This document shows, piece by piece, positions 28,919-37,199 of a DNA stretch of 64,000 nucleotides (positions are counted from its first letter, which is position 1; the number at the start of each line of letters is the position of its first letter). The position numbers were made by a program, and so were the translations under genes. The DNA lies in assembly GCF_014635065.1 (NCBI RefSeq), contig NZ_BMCG01000001.1, positions 186,001-250,000 on the forward strand, given 5' to 3'. This DNA is from Oxalicibacterium flavum. Its GTDB lineage: Bacteria; Pseudomonadota; Gammaproteobacteria; Burkholderiales; Burkholderiaceae_D. The notes under the pieces are model-generated. The model was not told where the DNA came from and made no database searches. It worked only from the letters and a program-made list of their open reading frames with translations.

Positions 28919-29235
28919 TTACTTGAAGGTGCCGCGCAGCGTGAGCATGGCATTGCGCGGCTCGCCCACATAATTGTTCATGTAGTTGCTTGCGATCGAC
29001 GAGTAATAATGTTTATCGAACAGATTCTCGACGTTCATGGCAGCAGACCAGGTTTTATTGATCTGATACGCCACGCGCGCATTCCAGACTGCATAGCCGC
29101 CCTGCACGGGATTCAACATCGTCGTACGTCGGTTTTCTGCTTGCTCCGGTAATTCACGCCCATTCCGACGCGCCAGTTGCCCGTCGCCACCGGTGCATGC
29201 ACATCGTTCTGCGTTCCGGTTTTGACGATACTCAT
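28919..29235 (-). pseudogene. Remnant of a TonB-dependent siderophore receptor
   Basis: The last 60 or so codons read as the C-terminal barrel end of a TonB receptor (GGYAVWNARVAYQINKTWSA, MNVENLFDKHYYSS, ending LTLRGTFK). A neighbouring frame gives TGNWRVGMGVNYRSK, another barrel strand. The two frames meet at an AAAA run near 29133-29136, so a one-base indel separates them. About 600 codons expected upstream (plug and most of the barrel) are missing. An ATG at 29235 with GGAG 5 nt upstream and a Fur-like box remain, so the promoter end has been joined to the receptor tail by deletion. Not functional as a receptor. Confidence 0.85.
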
Positions 29236-29266
29236 CGGGTCTCCTCGCAGGCGCTTTTCGCCATAA

Positions 29267-29290
29267 CAATAATGAGAATAATTCGCATTA
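29267..29290 (-). promoter_or_regulatory. Fur-box-like site
   Basis: The minus strand reads TGCGAATTATTCTCATTATT, with alternating AT-rich hexamers resembling the Fur consensus GATAATGATAATCATTATC. It precedes the receptor remnant by about 35 bp, as expected for an iron-repressed receptor promoter. Confidence 0.6.
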
Positions 29291-29464
29291 TAAATCAGCA
29301 CCATCCCCTTGGAACGCCGCATCGTTGCTTGCTCTCCGAAGGGCTGCCTATTTTTTAATCATTCGCCGAAATTGACCTGCGTCGTGTGCAAGCAATCAAT
29401 AACCGCTTTACAATGAATGCCTTTCCAAAAGATGTTTTTACTTTAATTTTCACAAAGGACGACC

Positions 29465-30043
29465 ATGGAACATACCCTGCCGGCACTGCCCTATGCGTTG
29501 GATGCGCTTGCCCCCCACATCTCGAAAGAGACGCTTGAATTCCACTATGGCAAGCATCATCAGACCTATGTGACCAATCTGAACAACCTGATCAAAGGTA
29601 CCGAATTCGAAAACCTGTCGCTCGAGGAAATCATCAAGAAATCTTCCGGCGGCATCTTCAACAACTCGGCCCAGGTGTGGAACCACACCTTCTACTGGAA
29701 CGGCTTCAAGCCGAACGGCGGCGGCGCACCGACCGGCGCCCTGGCCGACGCGATCAACGCCAAGTGGGGTTCGTTCGACAAGTTCAAGGAAGAATTCACC
29801 AAGTCGGGCCTCGGTAACTTCGGTTCCGGCTGGACCTGGCTGGTCAAGAAGCCGGACGGCTCGCTCGACATCGTCAACACCTCGAACGCCGCCACCCCGC
29901 TGACGACCGAGAACAAGCCGCTGCTGACCTGCGACGTCTGGGAGCACGCCTACTACATCGACTACCGCAACGCGCGTCCGAAGTACATCGAGTCGTTCTG
30001 GGCGATCGTCAACTGGGACTTCGTGGCGCAGAACTTCGCCTGA
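29465..30043 (+). CDS. sodB: Superoxide dismutase [Fe]
   Basis: 192 residues. Converts superoxide to hydrogen peroxide and oxygen. It starts [17 protein letters not shown]. Metal ligands are in place: His in LEFHYGKHH, His in VWNHTFYW, and Asp/His in [14 protein letters not shown]. The stretch [19 protein letters not shown] and a Gln near GLGNFGSGW favour the iron form. GGACGACC precedes the ATG. It stands between the receptor remnant and a strong terminator. Confidence 0.95.
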   Translation: MEHTLPALPYALDALAPHISKETLEFHYGKHHQTYVTNLNNLIKGTEFENLSLEEIIKKSSGGIFNNSAQVWNHTFYWNGFKPNGGGAPTGALADAINAKWGSFDKFKEEFTKSGLGNFGSGWTWLVKKPDGSLDIVNTSNAATPLTTENKPLLTCDVWEHAYYIDYRNARPKYIESFWAIVNWDFVAQNFA

Positions 30044-30074
30044 TCGTTCCAGACCGCCAGCGCGCGGCACATGC

Positions 30075-30104
30075 AAAAAACGCCTCCTTCCGGAGGCGTT
30101 TTTG
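30075..30104 (+). terminator. Rho-independent terminator of sodB
   Basis: CGCCTCC TTCC GGAGGCG stem-loop followed by TTTTTG, about 30 nt after the sodB stop. Confidence 0.93.
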
Positions 30105-30145
30105 TTTGTCGGACAACTTGGGTATCATGCTGACCTTCATGCGCA

Positions 30146-30188
30146 TTTCGCATAAGGACATGCAAAATCGATAGTTTGAACGCATAAG
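30146..30188 (+). promoter_or_regulatory. GCATAAG direct repeats, candidate sulfur regulator (CysB-type) site
   Basis: TTTCGCATAAG at 30146-30156 and GCATAAG again at 30182-30188, 32 bp apart (about three helical turns), 120-160 bp upstream of sbp. The same TTTCGCATAAG string occurs upstream of the sulfonate operon near 61000. CysB is a guess based on the regulated genes. Confidence 0.45.
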
Positions 30189-30306
30189 CGAACTTGATAT
30201 ATTTGTCGCTCGGCAAATTTGTCGGCTATCAACGGCAATGTGCAGCGTCGCGGTCCTGTCGGTGGCGCCCGGAACCCTCACTATATAAAACAACGGAGTT
30301 ACAACC

Positions 30307-31317
30307 ATGTTCAAGAAAACGCTCTTGCTCTCCGCCACGGCAGCCGTGCTGCTGTCCGGCGCCGCCCAGGCCCAGGAGAAGCCGCTGCTCAACGCGTCCT
30401 ACGACATCGCGCGCGAACTGTTCGCAAGCATCAACCCGAAATTCCAGGCGCACTGGAAGAAGCAGACCGGCGAAGATCTGAAGATCGACCAGTCGTTCGC
30501 TGGCACCTCGCGCCAGGCACAGGACATCATCCAGGGCAAGAAGGTCGATACCGTGACCTTCAACCAGGTACCGGACATCGACATCCTCGCCAAGCGCGGC
30601 CTGGTACGCAAGGACTGGCAGAAGGCTTTCCCGAACAACGCCTCGCCCTACTACAGCACGATCGCCTTCCTGGTCCGCAAGGGCAATCCGAAGAACATCA
30701 AATCCTGGGACGATCTGGTGCGCGACGACGTGAAGGTCGTCTTCCCGAATCCGAAAACCTCGGGCAACGCGCGCTACAGCTACCTCGGCGCATGGCTGTA
30801 CGCCAATGAGAAGTTCAAGGGCGATGAAGCCAAGACCAAGGAATTCGTCGGCAAGCTGCTGCGCAACGTGGTCAACTTCCCGACCGGCGGCCGTGGCGCC
30901 ACCGTGGCATTCGCACAGAACAACCAGGGCGATGCACTGCTGACCTTCGAATCGGAAGTCATCAACATCGCCAAGAGCGACGAGTTCAAGGCCGGTGGCT
31001 ATGAAATCGTGGTGCCGCCGGTTTCCGTGCTGGCCGAGTTCCCGGTTGCCGTGGTTGACAAGGTGGTCGATGAAAAAGGCACCCGCAAGGTCGCGACCGA
31101 ATACCTGAACTACCAGTATTCGCGTGAAATCCAGCTGCTGCTGACGACCTTCAACTACCGCGTCCATCACCCGGATCTGGTCAAGGTCATCACCGACCGC
31201 TACGCCAAGGTGCGCCTGATCAACCCGAACGACGTGCTCGGCACCTGGGATGCGATCCAGGACAAGCACTTCGGCAGCGGCGGCGTGCTGGACCAGCTGC
31301 TCTCGCAGCGCCGCTGA
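30307..31317 (+). CDS. sbp: Sulfate/thiosulfate ABC transporter periplasmic binding protein
   Basis: 336 residues with a signal peptide (KKTLLLSATAAVLLSGAAQAQ). Sbp landmarks: LLNASYDIARELFASINPKF, DQSFAGTSRQAQDIIQG, TVTFNQVPDIDILAKRGL, FPNPKTSGNARYSYLGAW and FPTGGRGATVAFAQN. It binds sulfate in the periplasm and delivers it to CysTW. A hairpin separates it from cysT, which may set a high ratio of binding protein to permease. Confidence 0.94.
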   Translation: MFKKTLLLSATAAVLLSGAAQAQEKPLLNASYDIARELFASINPKFQAHWKKQTGEDLKIDQSFAGTSRQAQDIIQGKKVDTVTFNQVPDIDILAKRGLVRKDWQKAFPNNASPYYSTIAFLVRKGNPKNIKSWDDLVRDDVKVVFPNPKTSGNARYSYLGAWLYANEKFKGDEAKTKEFVGKLLRNVVNFPTGGRGATVAFAQNNQGDALLTFESEVINIAKSDEFKAGGYEIVVPPVSVLAEFPVAVVDKVVDEKGTRKVATEYLNYQYSREIQLLLTTFNYRVHHPDLVKVITDRYAKVRLINPNDVLGTWDAIQDKHFGSGGVLDQLLSQRR

Positions 31318-31390
31318 TGCGGCAGCCGGTGGCACCGCGTGCGACCGGCTTTGGCAAGTCCACAGGCGTGGTTTACAATGCCACTCTTTC

Positions 31391-31417
31391 AAACGACCAT
31401 CCTCGTGATGGTCGTTT
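31391..31417 (+). terminator. Perfect hairpin between sbp and cysT, possible partial terminator
   Basis: AAACGACCAT / ATGGTCGTTT: a perfect 10-bp stem with a 7-nt loop, followed by GCTTTCC rather than a clean T-run. Likely a leaky terminator or a 3'-end stabiliser for sbp mRNA. Confidence 0.6.
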
Positions 31418-31471
31418 GCTTTCCGGCCGCAGCCTTGCGCGGCCTTGCCCAGCCATGACATCGTTCCTATC

Positions 31472-32317
31472 GTGACCCAGTCCCTTCGCTTTTTCCGCAG
31501 CACGCCGGTCCTGCCGGGCTTCTCGATCAGCTTCGGCATTTCGACGCTGTACATCAGCCTGGTGATCCTGCTGCCGATTTCCGCGCTGCTGATCTACGTC
31601 AGCGGCATGACGTGGTCGCAGTACTGGTTCGCGATCACCGACGTGCGCGTGCTGCAGAGCTACAAGGTCACGCTGACGGGTGCGTTCTATTCGACGGTGG
31701 CGGTGACCGCCATCGGCTTCGTCTGGGCGTGGATCATCACGCGCTACAACTTCCCGGGCCGCCGCCTGCTCGACTCTCTCGTCGATCTGCCGTTCGCGCT
31801 ACCGACCTCGGTGGCCGGCCTGACGCTATCGACGCTGTTCATCCCGAGCGGCTGGCTCGGCCAGTTCTTCGACATGGTCGGCATCAAGATTTCCTACGCC
31901 TTCCCCGGCATCGTGGTCGCCATGATCTTCACCAGCATTCCGTTCATCGTGCGCTCGGTGCAGCCGGTGCTGGAAGACATGGAGAAGGAACTCGAGGAAG
32001 CCGCACTGATGCTGGGTGCGAACAAGTGGCAGATCTTCTGGCGCGTGATCCTGCCGACGCTGGTGCCGGCATTGATCGCCGGTTCCTCGCAGGCCTTCAT
32101 CCGCAGCCTCGGCGAGTTCGGCGCCGTCATCATGATCGCCGGGAACATCCCGTTCGAGACCGAGGTGACCTCACTGATGCTGTTCGTGCGTCTGCAGGAA
32201 TTCAACTACCCGGCCGCCGCCGCCATCGCCTCGGTGGTGCTGCTGGCGTCGCTGACGCTGCTGTTCATCCTGCAGCTGATCCAGGGCCGGCTGTTCAACA
32301 AATCGATGGGCGCATAA
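31472..32317 (+). CDS. cysT: Sulfate ABC transporter permease CysT
   Basis: 281 residues with about six membrane helices. The start GTG at 31472 gives MTQSLRFFRSTPVLPGF, a common betaproteobacterial CysT start; the frame is open to 31445 without a better signal. Landmarks: FVWAWIITRYNFPGRRLLDSLVDLPFALPTSVAGL, and the EAA loop EAALMLGANKWQIFWRVILPTL. It forms the inner-membrane channel with CysW, which follows 12 nt later. Confidence 0.93.
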   Translation: MTQSLRFFRSTPVLPGFSISFGISTLYISLVILLPISALLIYVSGMTWSQYWFAITDVRVLQSYKVTLTGAFYSTVAVTAIGFVWAWIITRYNFPGRRLLDSLVDLPFALPTSVAGLTLSTLFIPSGWLGQFFDMVGIKISYAFPGIVVAMIFTSIPFIVRSVQPVLEDMEKELEEAALMLGANKWQIFWRVILPTLVPALIAGSSQAFIRSLGEFGAVIMIAGNIPFETEVTSLMLFVRLQEFNYPAAAAIASVVLLASLTLLFILQLIQGRLFNKSMGA

Positions 32318-32329
32318 GGACGGAACGAC

Positions 32330-33184
32330 ATGGCAAAGGCAATCAAACGTCCGACCGAAGCGCACCAGTGGCTGCTGATCGCGCTCGGTCTCTTCCTGGC
32401 GGTGGTGTTCCTCGTGCTGCCGCTGACGCTGATCTTCGCGCAGGCGCTGAGCGGCGGCGTCGGCCTGCTGTGGCAGAACCTCAATGAAAGCTACATGACG
32501 CACGCGATCAAGCTGACGCTGCTGGCGGCGGTCATGACGGTACCGATCAACCTCGTGTTCGGCATCCTGCTCGCATGGTGCGTCACGCATTACGATTTCA
32601 TCGGCCGCCGCCTGCTGGTCACGCTGACCGAGATTCCGTATGCGACCTCGCCGGTGGTCGCCGGCTTCTGCTATCTCGTCGTCTATGGACTCGAAGGCAT
32701 CATCGGGCAGTGGCTGTACGCCAAGGACATCCAGCTCATGTTCGCCTGGCCCGGCATCATCATGGTCACGGTATTCGTCACCGCGCCCTATATCGCGCGC
32801 ATCCTGATGCCGCTGATGCAGAAGCAGGGAACGGAAGAAGAGATCGCCGCGCTGTCGCTGGGCGCCAGCGGCTGGCAGATCTTCAGCAAGGTCACGCTGC
32901 CCAACATCAAGTGGGCGCTGCTCTATGGCTGCGTCATCACCAATGCGCGCGCGGTCGGCGAGTTCGGCGCGGTGGCGGTGGTCTCCGGCACCATCATGAA
33001 CCAGACGCTCACGCTGCCGCTCCTGGTCGAACAGCTCAACAACGACTACAAGACCGCCGCCGCCTTCACCGCTGCCGGCCTGCTCGCCTGCATGGCGATG
33101 CTGACGCTGCTGCTGAAGACCTTCATGGAATGGCGCCAGGAACGGCGCGAAGCGGAGCCGGTAGAAGATATCCGCGGCGCCTGA
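32330..33184 (+). CDS. cysW: Sulfate ABC transporter permease CysW
   Basis: 284 residues, about six membrane helices. Landmarks: LVTLTEIPYATSPVVAGFCYLVVYG, the EAA loop AALSLGASGWQIFSKVTLPNIKWALLYG, and NARAVGEFGAVAVVSG. Partner of CysT. The ATPase gene cysA, which normally follows directly, is absent. The next sequence is a weak hairpin and 340 bp with no ATPase remnant. Confidence 0.93.
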   Translation: MAKAIKRPTEAHQWLLIALGLFLAVVFLVLPLTLIFAQALSGGVGLLWQNLNESYMTHAIKLTLLAAVMTVPINLVFGILLAWCVTHYDFIGRRLLVTLTEIPYATSPVVAGFCYLVVYGLEGIIGQWLYAKDIQLMFAWPGIIMVTVFVTAPYIARILMPLMQKQGTEEEIAALSLGASGWQIFSKVTLPNIKWALLYGCVITNARAVGEFGAVAVVSGTIMNQTLTLPLLVEQLNNDYKTAAAFTAAGLLACMAMLTLLLKTFMEWRQERREAEPVEDIRGA

Positions 33185-33192
33185 TGCCTGCC

Positions 33193-33208
33193 GCCGTCAT
33201 CAGACGGC
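33193..33208 (+). terminator. Short hairpin after cysW
   Basis: GCCGTC ATCA GACGGC, directly after the cysW stop and followed by TTGCGTGTTTT. Weak terminator candidate. Confidence 0.45.
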
Positions 33209-33551
33209 TTGCGTGTTTTGCGCACCGGAACATTCATGATCGATTCTCATTTACGATCGTCAGGCACGCCGGGATGTAAAGTTCGCATTCCCGCGACGGG
33301 GATGTTAGACTCTGTGCACTGCAGGTCAGACGCCAGTCTGGTGACACCGCAGTCGAATAGCATGATCACATGACATTCGCACTACAAGAAAGTCAGTGCA
33401 TTCCTACCGAAACATGGGACAAGCGCTGATCGCCATCGAATGAAGGCTCCTCTATTCTCGCAACGCAGTCGAGAAGATTTGTTTGCCGGATTGGAGAAAC
33501 GATTCCTCCCGGGAATTTCGCTTCACCGATCGCTACGATAAGGAATCGATC
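33209..33551. other. Intergenic region after cysW, no gene seen
   Basis: 343 bp without coding bias and without similarity to cysA. It must hold the promoter of the small acidic gene at 33552, but no clear -35/-10 pair is visible. Confidence 0.5.
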
Positions 33552-33734
33552 ATGTACAAGACGCCCGATGAGATCACTACCCGCATTCTTTCCATGAGCG
33601 CGGAGCAGGCCGAAGAACAGAACGAAGTCTGCAACGAACAGGACAATGCCGTCGACGGTGAAGAAGACCTCGACAAGCGCGGCCACATCACGGTCGTTCC
33701 CTTCAACCCGGTACAGACGGGTTCGTTCCAGTAA
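33552..33734 (+). CDS. Small acidic protein of unknown function
   Basis: 60 residues, MYKTPDEITTRILSMSAEQA at the start, with a central acidic stretch (EEQNEVCNEQDNAVDGEEDLD). No membrane segment or motif I recognise. AAGGA stands 7 nt before the ATG, and codons end mainly in G or C, so it is probably real. It converges on the nhaR-like gene. Confidence 0.55.
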   Translation: MYKTPDEITTRILSMSAEQAEEQNEVCNEQDNAVDGEEDLDKRGHITVVPFNPVQTGSFQ

Positions 33735-33758
33735 GCTGCCCTTCCTTTCGCATTCGGC

Positions 33759-34658
33759 CTAGCGGATCAGGCTTTCGCGCGCAGCGGAACTGATCGCCAC
33801 CACGGCCGGATGCGTCAGTTGTCTTTCCACCGAAATCGCATAGAACTGCTCGGTCACCAGATTGGTACGGCCGAGTTCGGTCACGCCTGACTGCTTGCAG
33901 ATCTGGTCGGCCACCGCCGACGGCGCGGCAAAGATGCCCTTGCCGGCTTCGCCGAACGCCTGCAGCAAAGCGCCATCGTCGAACTCGCCGACGATGCGCG
34001 GATGCACGCGCTCCTTCTCGAACCAGCGCAGCAGGCGCGGCCGTACCGCGGCTTCCTCGCCGGCCATCAAAAAAGGTGCGCCGTCCATGCTTGCCGGAAA
34101 ATCCTTCTTGTACTTTCTTGCCAGCGGTTCCGCTGCAAAGAAGCTCACGCTGCATTCGCCCAGCAAGTGGTTGTAGCCGCGCACGTCGATGTTGGCCGGC
34201 ATCGGGCTGTCGGCGATCACGATATCGAGGCGATGGATCGCCAGATCGGCGAGCAGATCGGTCAGCTTGCCCTCGCGGCAGACGATGCGCAGCGAATCGG
34301 GCAACTCCATGGATGGCTCCAGCAGCAGATAGGCGATCGCCTTGGGTACCGCGTCCGCCACGCCGACACGGAACTGCATGGGCAGGCCGTCAGGGCGCGA
34401 GCGCAGCACTTCCTGCAATTCCTCGCCGATGGTGAAGATCTCGTCGGCATAGCTGAGTACCACGCGGCCGGCGTCGTTGAGCTCGAGCCGGCGGCCGACG
34501 CGATTGAAGAGCGGATAGCCAAGCATGTCTTCGAACAGCGATATCTGGCCGCTGATGGTCTGCGGCGTCAGATGCAGGCGTTCGCTGGCGCGGCCGATAC
34601 CGCCCGACTTGGCGACCACCCAGAAATAATGCAGATGCTTGTAATTGATCGCGTTCAT
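33759..34658 (-). CDS. nhaR: LysR family transcriptional activator, NhaR-like
   Basis: 299 residues. The N-terminal helix-turn-helix begins MNAINYKHLHYFWVVAKSGG and contains LTPQTISGQISLFEDMLG, the distinctive NhaR version of the LysR domain. The effector domain follows (FRVGVADAVPKAIAYLLLEP). NhaR responds to sodium and pH in enterics. No nhaA is adjacent here, so the target is unknown. GGGAG lies 6 nt before the ATG. Confidence 0.85.
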   Translation of the reverse strand: MNAINYKHLHYFWVVAKSGGIGRASERLHLTPQTISGQISLFEDMLGYPLFNRVGRRLELNDAGRVVLSYADEIFTIGEELQEVLRSRPDGLPMQFRVGVADAVPKAIAYLLLEPSMELPDSLRIVCREGKLTDLLADLAIHRLDIVIADSPMPANIDVRGYNHLLGECSVSFFAAEPLARKYKKDFPASMDGAPFLMAGEEAAVRPRLLRWFEKERVHPRIVGEFDDGALLQAFGEAGKGIFAAPSAVADQICKQSGVTELGRTNLVTEQFYAISVERQLTHPAVVAISSAARESLIR

Positions 34659-34673
34659 GCACGTCTCCCTATC

Positions 34674-34689
34674 TGGTTTTTACGAACCA
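34674..34689. promoter_or_regulatory. LysR-type dyad upstream of the nhaR-like gene
   Basis: TGGTTTTTACGAACCA: TGGTT / AACCA arms around a 6-bp centre, fitting the T-N11-A pattern of LysR sites, 16 bp upstream of the start codon. Likely an autoregulatory site. Confidence 0.45.
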
Positions 34690-34830
34690 AATGCTGAGTA
34701 TATTCGAATTTTAATGAAAGGAAACTCGGCTTACAGTACTCGGATCGGCACAGAGTTGTCGAATATAAAGAGAAGCGCCCCCGCTTCCGATTCCAATAAT
34801 CGAGACAGCAGCTCACCGAGGATACGACTC

Positions 34831-35127
34831 ATGAAGTGCCCTATCTGCAAGGACATGCAACTGATCATGTCGGATCGCCATGGCATCGAAATCGATTACT
34901 GCCCCAATTGCCGCGGCGTCTGGCTGGATCGCGGCGAACTCGACAAACTGATTGAACGTTCAATTCCGCACCTGCCGCCGGAACCGCATCCGTCGGTACG
35001 TCCGCAAGCCAGCGCATCGCGCGGCCTGCGCCCGCTGTCGTATCAGGATCCACGTTACGGCTACATCAAGGAAGGTTACGGCCAGAAGCAGCGCAAGAAC
35101 CTGCTGGCCGAACTCTTCGATTTCTGA
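34831..35127 (+). CDS. TFIIB-type zinc-ribbon protein
   Basis: 98 residues. Two CxxC pairs, MKCPICKD and DYCPNCRGVWLDRGELDKLI, form the zf-TFIIB ribbon seen in many small bacterial proteins. The C-terminal half is Pro/Arg-rich, with RPLSYQDPRYGYIKEGYG, and probably disordered. Role unknown. GAGGA lies 8 nt before the ATG; a strong terminator follows. Confidence 0.85.
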   Translation: MKCPICKDMQLIMSDRHGIEIDYCPNCRGVWLDRGELDKLIERSIPHLPPEPHPSVRPQASASRGLRPLSYQDPRYGYIKEGYGQKQRKNLLAELFDF

Positions 35128-35156
35128 ATCCTTCCATTCCGGAAGGCTCCGCGTGA

Positions 35157-35187
35157 GCAGGCGGGCAGTTTGCCGCCTGCTTTTTTT
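35157..35187 (+). terminator. Rho-independent terminator
   Basis: GCAGGCGG / CCGCCTGC stem with an 8-nt loop and T7, after the zinc-ribbon gene. Confidence 0.92.
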
Positions 35188-35384
35188 GCGCCTGCCACCA
35201 GGACACGCCTTGTTCGCAAGCGCACATTTCCTCGCTGTTTTTTCCCGGCAGCACGAGCACAGCCGGCCCGAATGCTTTAAAGTAGCGGGCCAGCAGCGGC
35301 GTGCCCGGTCGGGCGCTGCTCTCACGATGCCGACATGACGGCCATCGCCGCCGTACCCCAACAAGCTCTACAGGAAAAATCAGC

Positions 35385-36014
35385 ATGCCAATGCAAACAG
35401 CCAAACAAGCGCTCGAGCGCCTGCGCGAGGGCAATCGCCGCTTCGTCGCGGATATCCGCAACCCGGAAGGCACTTCGGTGCTGACCCGCCGCCAGGAAGT
35501 GGCAGACGGTCAGGAACCGTTCGCCATCATCCTCGGCTGCTCCGATTCGCGCGTGCCGGCCGAGATGGTGTTCGACCAGGGTCTCGGCGACCTGTTCGTG
35601 ATCCGCGTCGCCGGCAACATCGTGGCCCCGTCGCAGATCGGCAGCGTCGAATTCGCGGCGGAACGCTACCGCACCAAGCTGGTGGTGGTGCTCGGCCATT
35701 CGCAGTGCGGCGCGATCCTGGCCACGCTCGAAGAACTCAAGCGCCCCAACGAAAACCAGTCGCGCCACCTGAAATCCATCGTTGACCGCATCCGCCCGTC
35801 AGTGGCGACGCTGCTCGATACCGACCTCAAGCACGATCACGATGCGCTCGTGCATCAATCGGTGCGTGCCAATATCCGCGCCTCGGTCAACCAGTTGCGT
35901 CACGGTTCCGAATTGCTGGAAAACCTGATCCTGAACGAAGGCCTGCTGGTGGTCGGCGCCGAGTATTCGCTCGAAACCGGCGCGGTCGAGTTCTTCGACG
36001 GCCTGCCCGCATAA
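35385..36014 (+). CDS. Beta-class carbonic anhydrase
   Basis: 209 residues. Interconverts CO2 and bicarbonate in the cytoplasm. Zinc and catalytic residues are present: C52 and D54-R56 in GCSDSRVPAE, H105 and C108 in LGHSQCGA, plus RVAGNIV. MPMQTAKQALERLREGNRRF is the family-like start; a second ATG lies two codons in. It has its own terminator and stands alone. Confidence 0.94.
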   Translation: MPMQTAKQALERLREGNRRFVADIRNPEGTSVLTRRQEVADGQEPFAIILGCSDSRVPAEMVFDQGLGDLFVIRVAGNIVAPSQIGSVEFAAERYRTKLVVVLGHSQCGAILATLEELKRPNENQSRHLKSIVDRIRPSVATLLDTDLKHDHDALVHQSVRANIRASVNQLRHGSELLENLILNEGLLVVGAEYSLETGAVEFFDGLPA

Positions 36015-36027
36015 CGAGGCAGAAATA

Positions 36028-36056
36028 AAAAGGCGGGCGCGATGCCCGCCTTTTTC
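36028..36056. terminator. Bidirectional rho-independent terminator
   Basis: GGCGGGC GCGAT GCCCGCC stem-loop flanked by A5 and T5, between the convergent carbonic anhydrase and AraC genes. Confidence 0.92.
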
Positions 36057-36066
36057 GAATCATCCT

Positions 36067-37011
36067 TCAGTCCGCCTGCGCCTGCCGCTCGGCATCGCGC
36101 AACGGCACCCTCAATTCCGGCGGTACACCGCCGCGCATGCTTTCTATATCGCGTAGAGGCGACTGGCCGTAGAGTCGCGCATACTCGCGACTGAATTGCG
36201 AAGGACTTTCATAGCCGACACGATGCCCGGCCGTGCCGACATCGAGCCGGTCAACCAGCATCAGCCGTCGCGCCTCGTGCAGACGCAAGCGCTTCTGGTA
36301 CTGCATGGGCGTCATTGCCGTGACCTGCTTGAACTGATGATGCAGCGACGACACGCTCATGTTCAACCGCTCCGCCAGCTCGTTGATGCGCAAGGGCTGG
36401 TCGAAGTTGTCGCGCAGCCAGGCTGCCGCCCGCGCAATGCGGTTGCCCTGGCTGTCCTTCATCGCCACATTCAGCAGTTTGGCGCCGTAAGGCCCGATCA
36501 GCAGACGATAGAGGATTTCCTGTTCGATCAGCGGCGCCATCGCGGGAATGTCTTCCGGACGATCGAGCAGGCGCAGCAGACGCAATACCGCATCGATCAG
36601 CTCCATCGATGCCGCATGCACCGAAATGCCGCGCAGACCGGTACCGCTCATCGCCGAACGCGGAATGTGGATGCGTTTCAACAGCTCGCCCAGACGTTCG
36701 TTGTCGATCGCCATGCCGAGTCCGAGATGCGGTTCGGCTTCGCTGGCCACGCTGATGCAGGACTCGACCGGCAAGTCCATGGACACCATCAGATAATCGC
36801 CGACGCCATAGGCGAACACTTCCGATCCCAGCGTGACGCGCTTTTCTCCCTGCACGATGAGTGCAAAGCACGGCCATTGGGCGCTGTGCACCACCCGCGT
36901 CGGCTGTGAGCTGCGCTTGAAGAAGAGACTGCCGATGGCGGTTGCACATTCACCATCCTCGTTGGCATAACGGGCAATGATGTCTGCCATTTCCTGATAC
37001 GCGGAATGCAT
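36067..37011 (-). CDS. AraC family transcriptional regulator
   Basis: 314 residues. The N-terminal AraC_N-type sensor half (LIVQGEKRVTLGSEVFAYGVGDYLMVSMDLP) precedes a C-terminal double helix-turn-helix. The latter has RINELAERLNMSVSSLHHQFKQVTAMTPMQYQKRLRLHEAR and VGYESPSQFSREYARLYG. It is of the type often linked to reductases or alcohol dehydrogenases. AAGGA is 6 nt before the ATG. It is divergent from a degenerate SDR gene, which would be its expected target. Confidence 0.9.
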   Translation of the reverse strand: MHSAYQEMADIIARYANEDGECATAIGSLFFKRSSQPTRVVHSAQWPCFALIVQGEKRVTLGSEVFAYGVGDYLMVSMDLPVESCISVASEAEPHLGLGMAIDNERLGELLKRIHIPRSAMSGTGLRGISVHAASMELIDAVLRLLRLLDRPEDIPAMAPLIEQEILYRLLIGPYGAKLLNVAMKDSQGNRIARAAAWLRDNFDQPLRINELAERLNMSVSSLHHQFKQVTAMTPMQYQKRLRLHEARRLMLVDRLDVGTAGHRVGYESPSQFSREYARLYGQSPLRDIESMRGGVPPELRVPLRDAERQAQAD

Positions 37012-37199
37012 GGAGATTCCTTTTATTTCATGAGCTTATGACGAGCGCGATGCTAACAGAGGCAAGCGCCCGCATTGACGGTCCATCCCGCGATTTGCAG
37101 GATCGTGCATGAAGTTCGCAGAATAAGGATAACGATAGGCGCGGCCTGCATGCGAAAGTCTGCTGCTCCGGGCATTGCCAATCTCATCAGGAAAAAACC

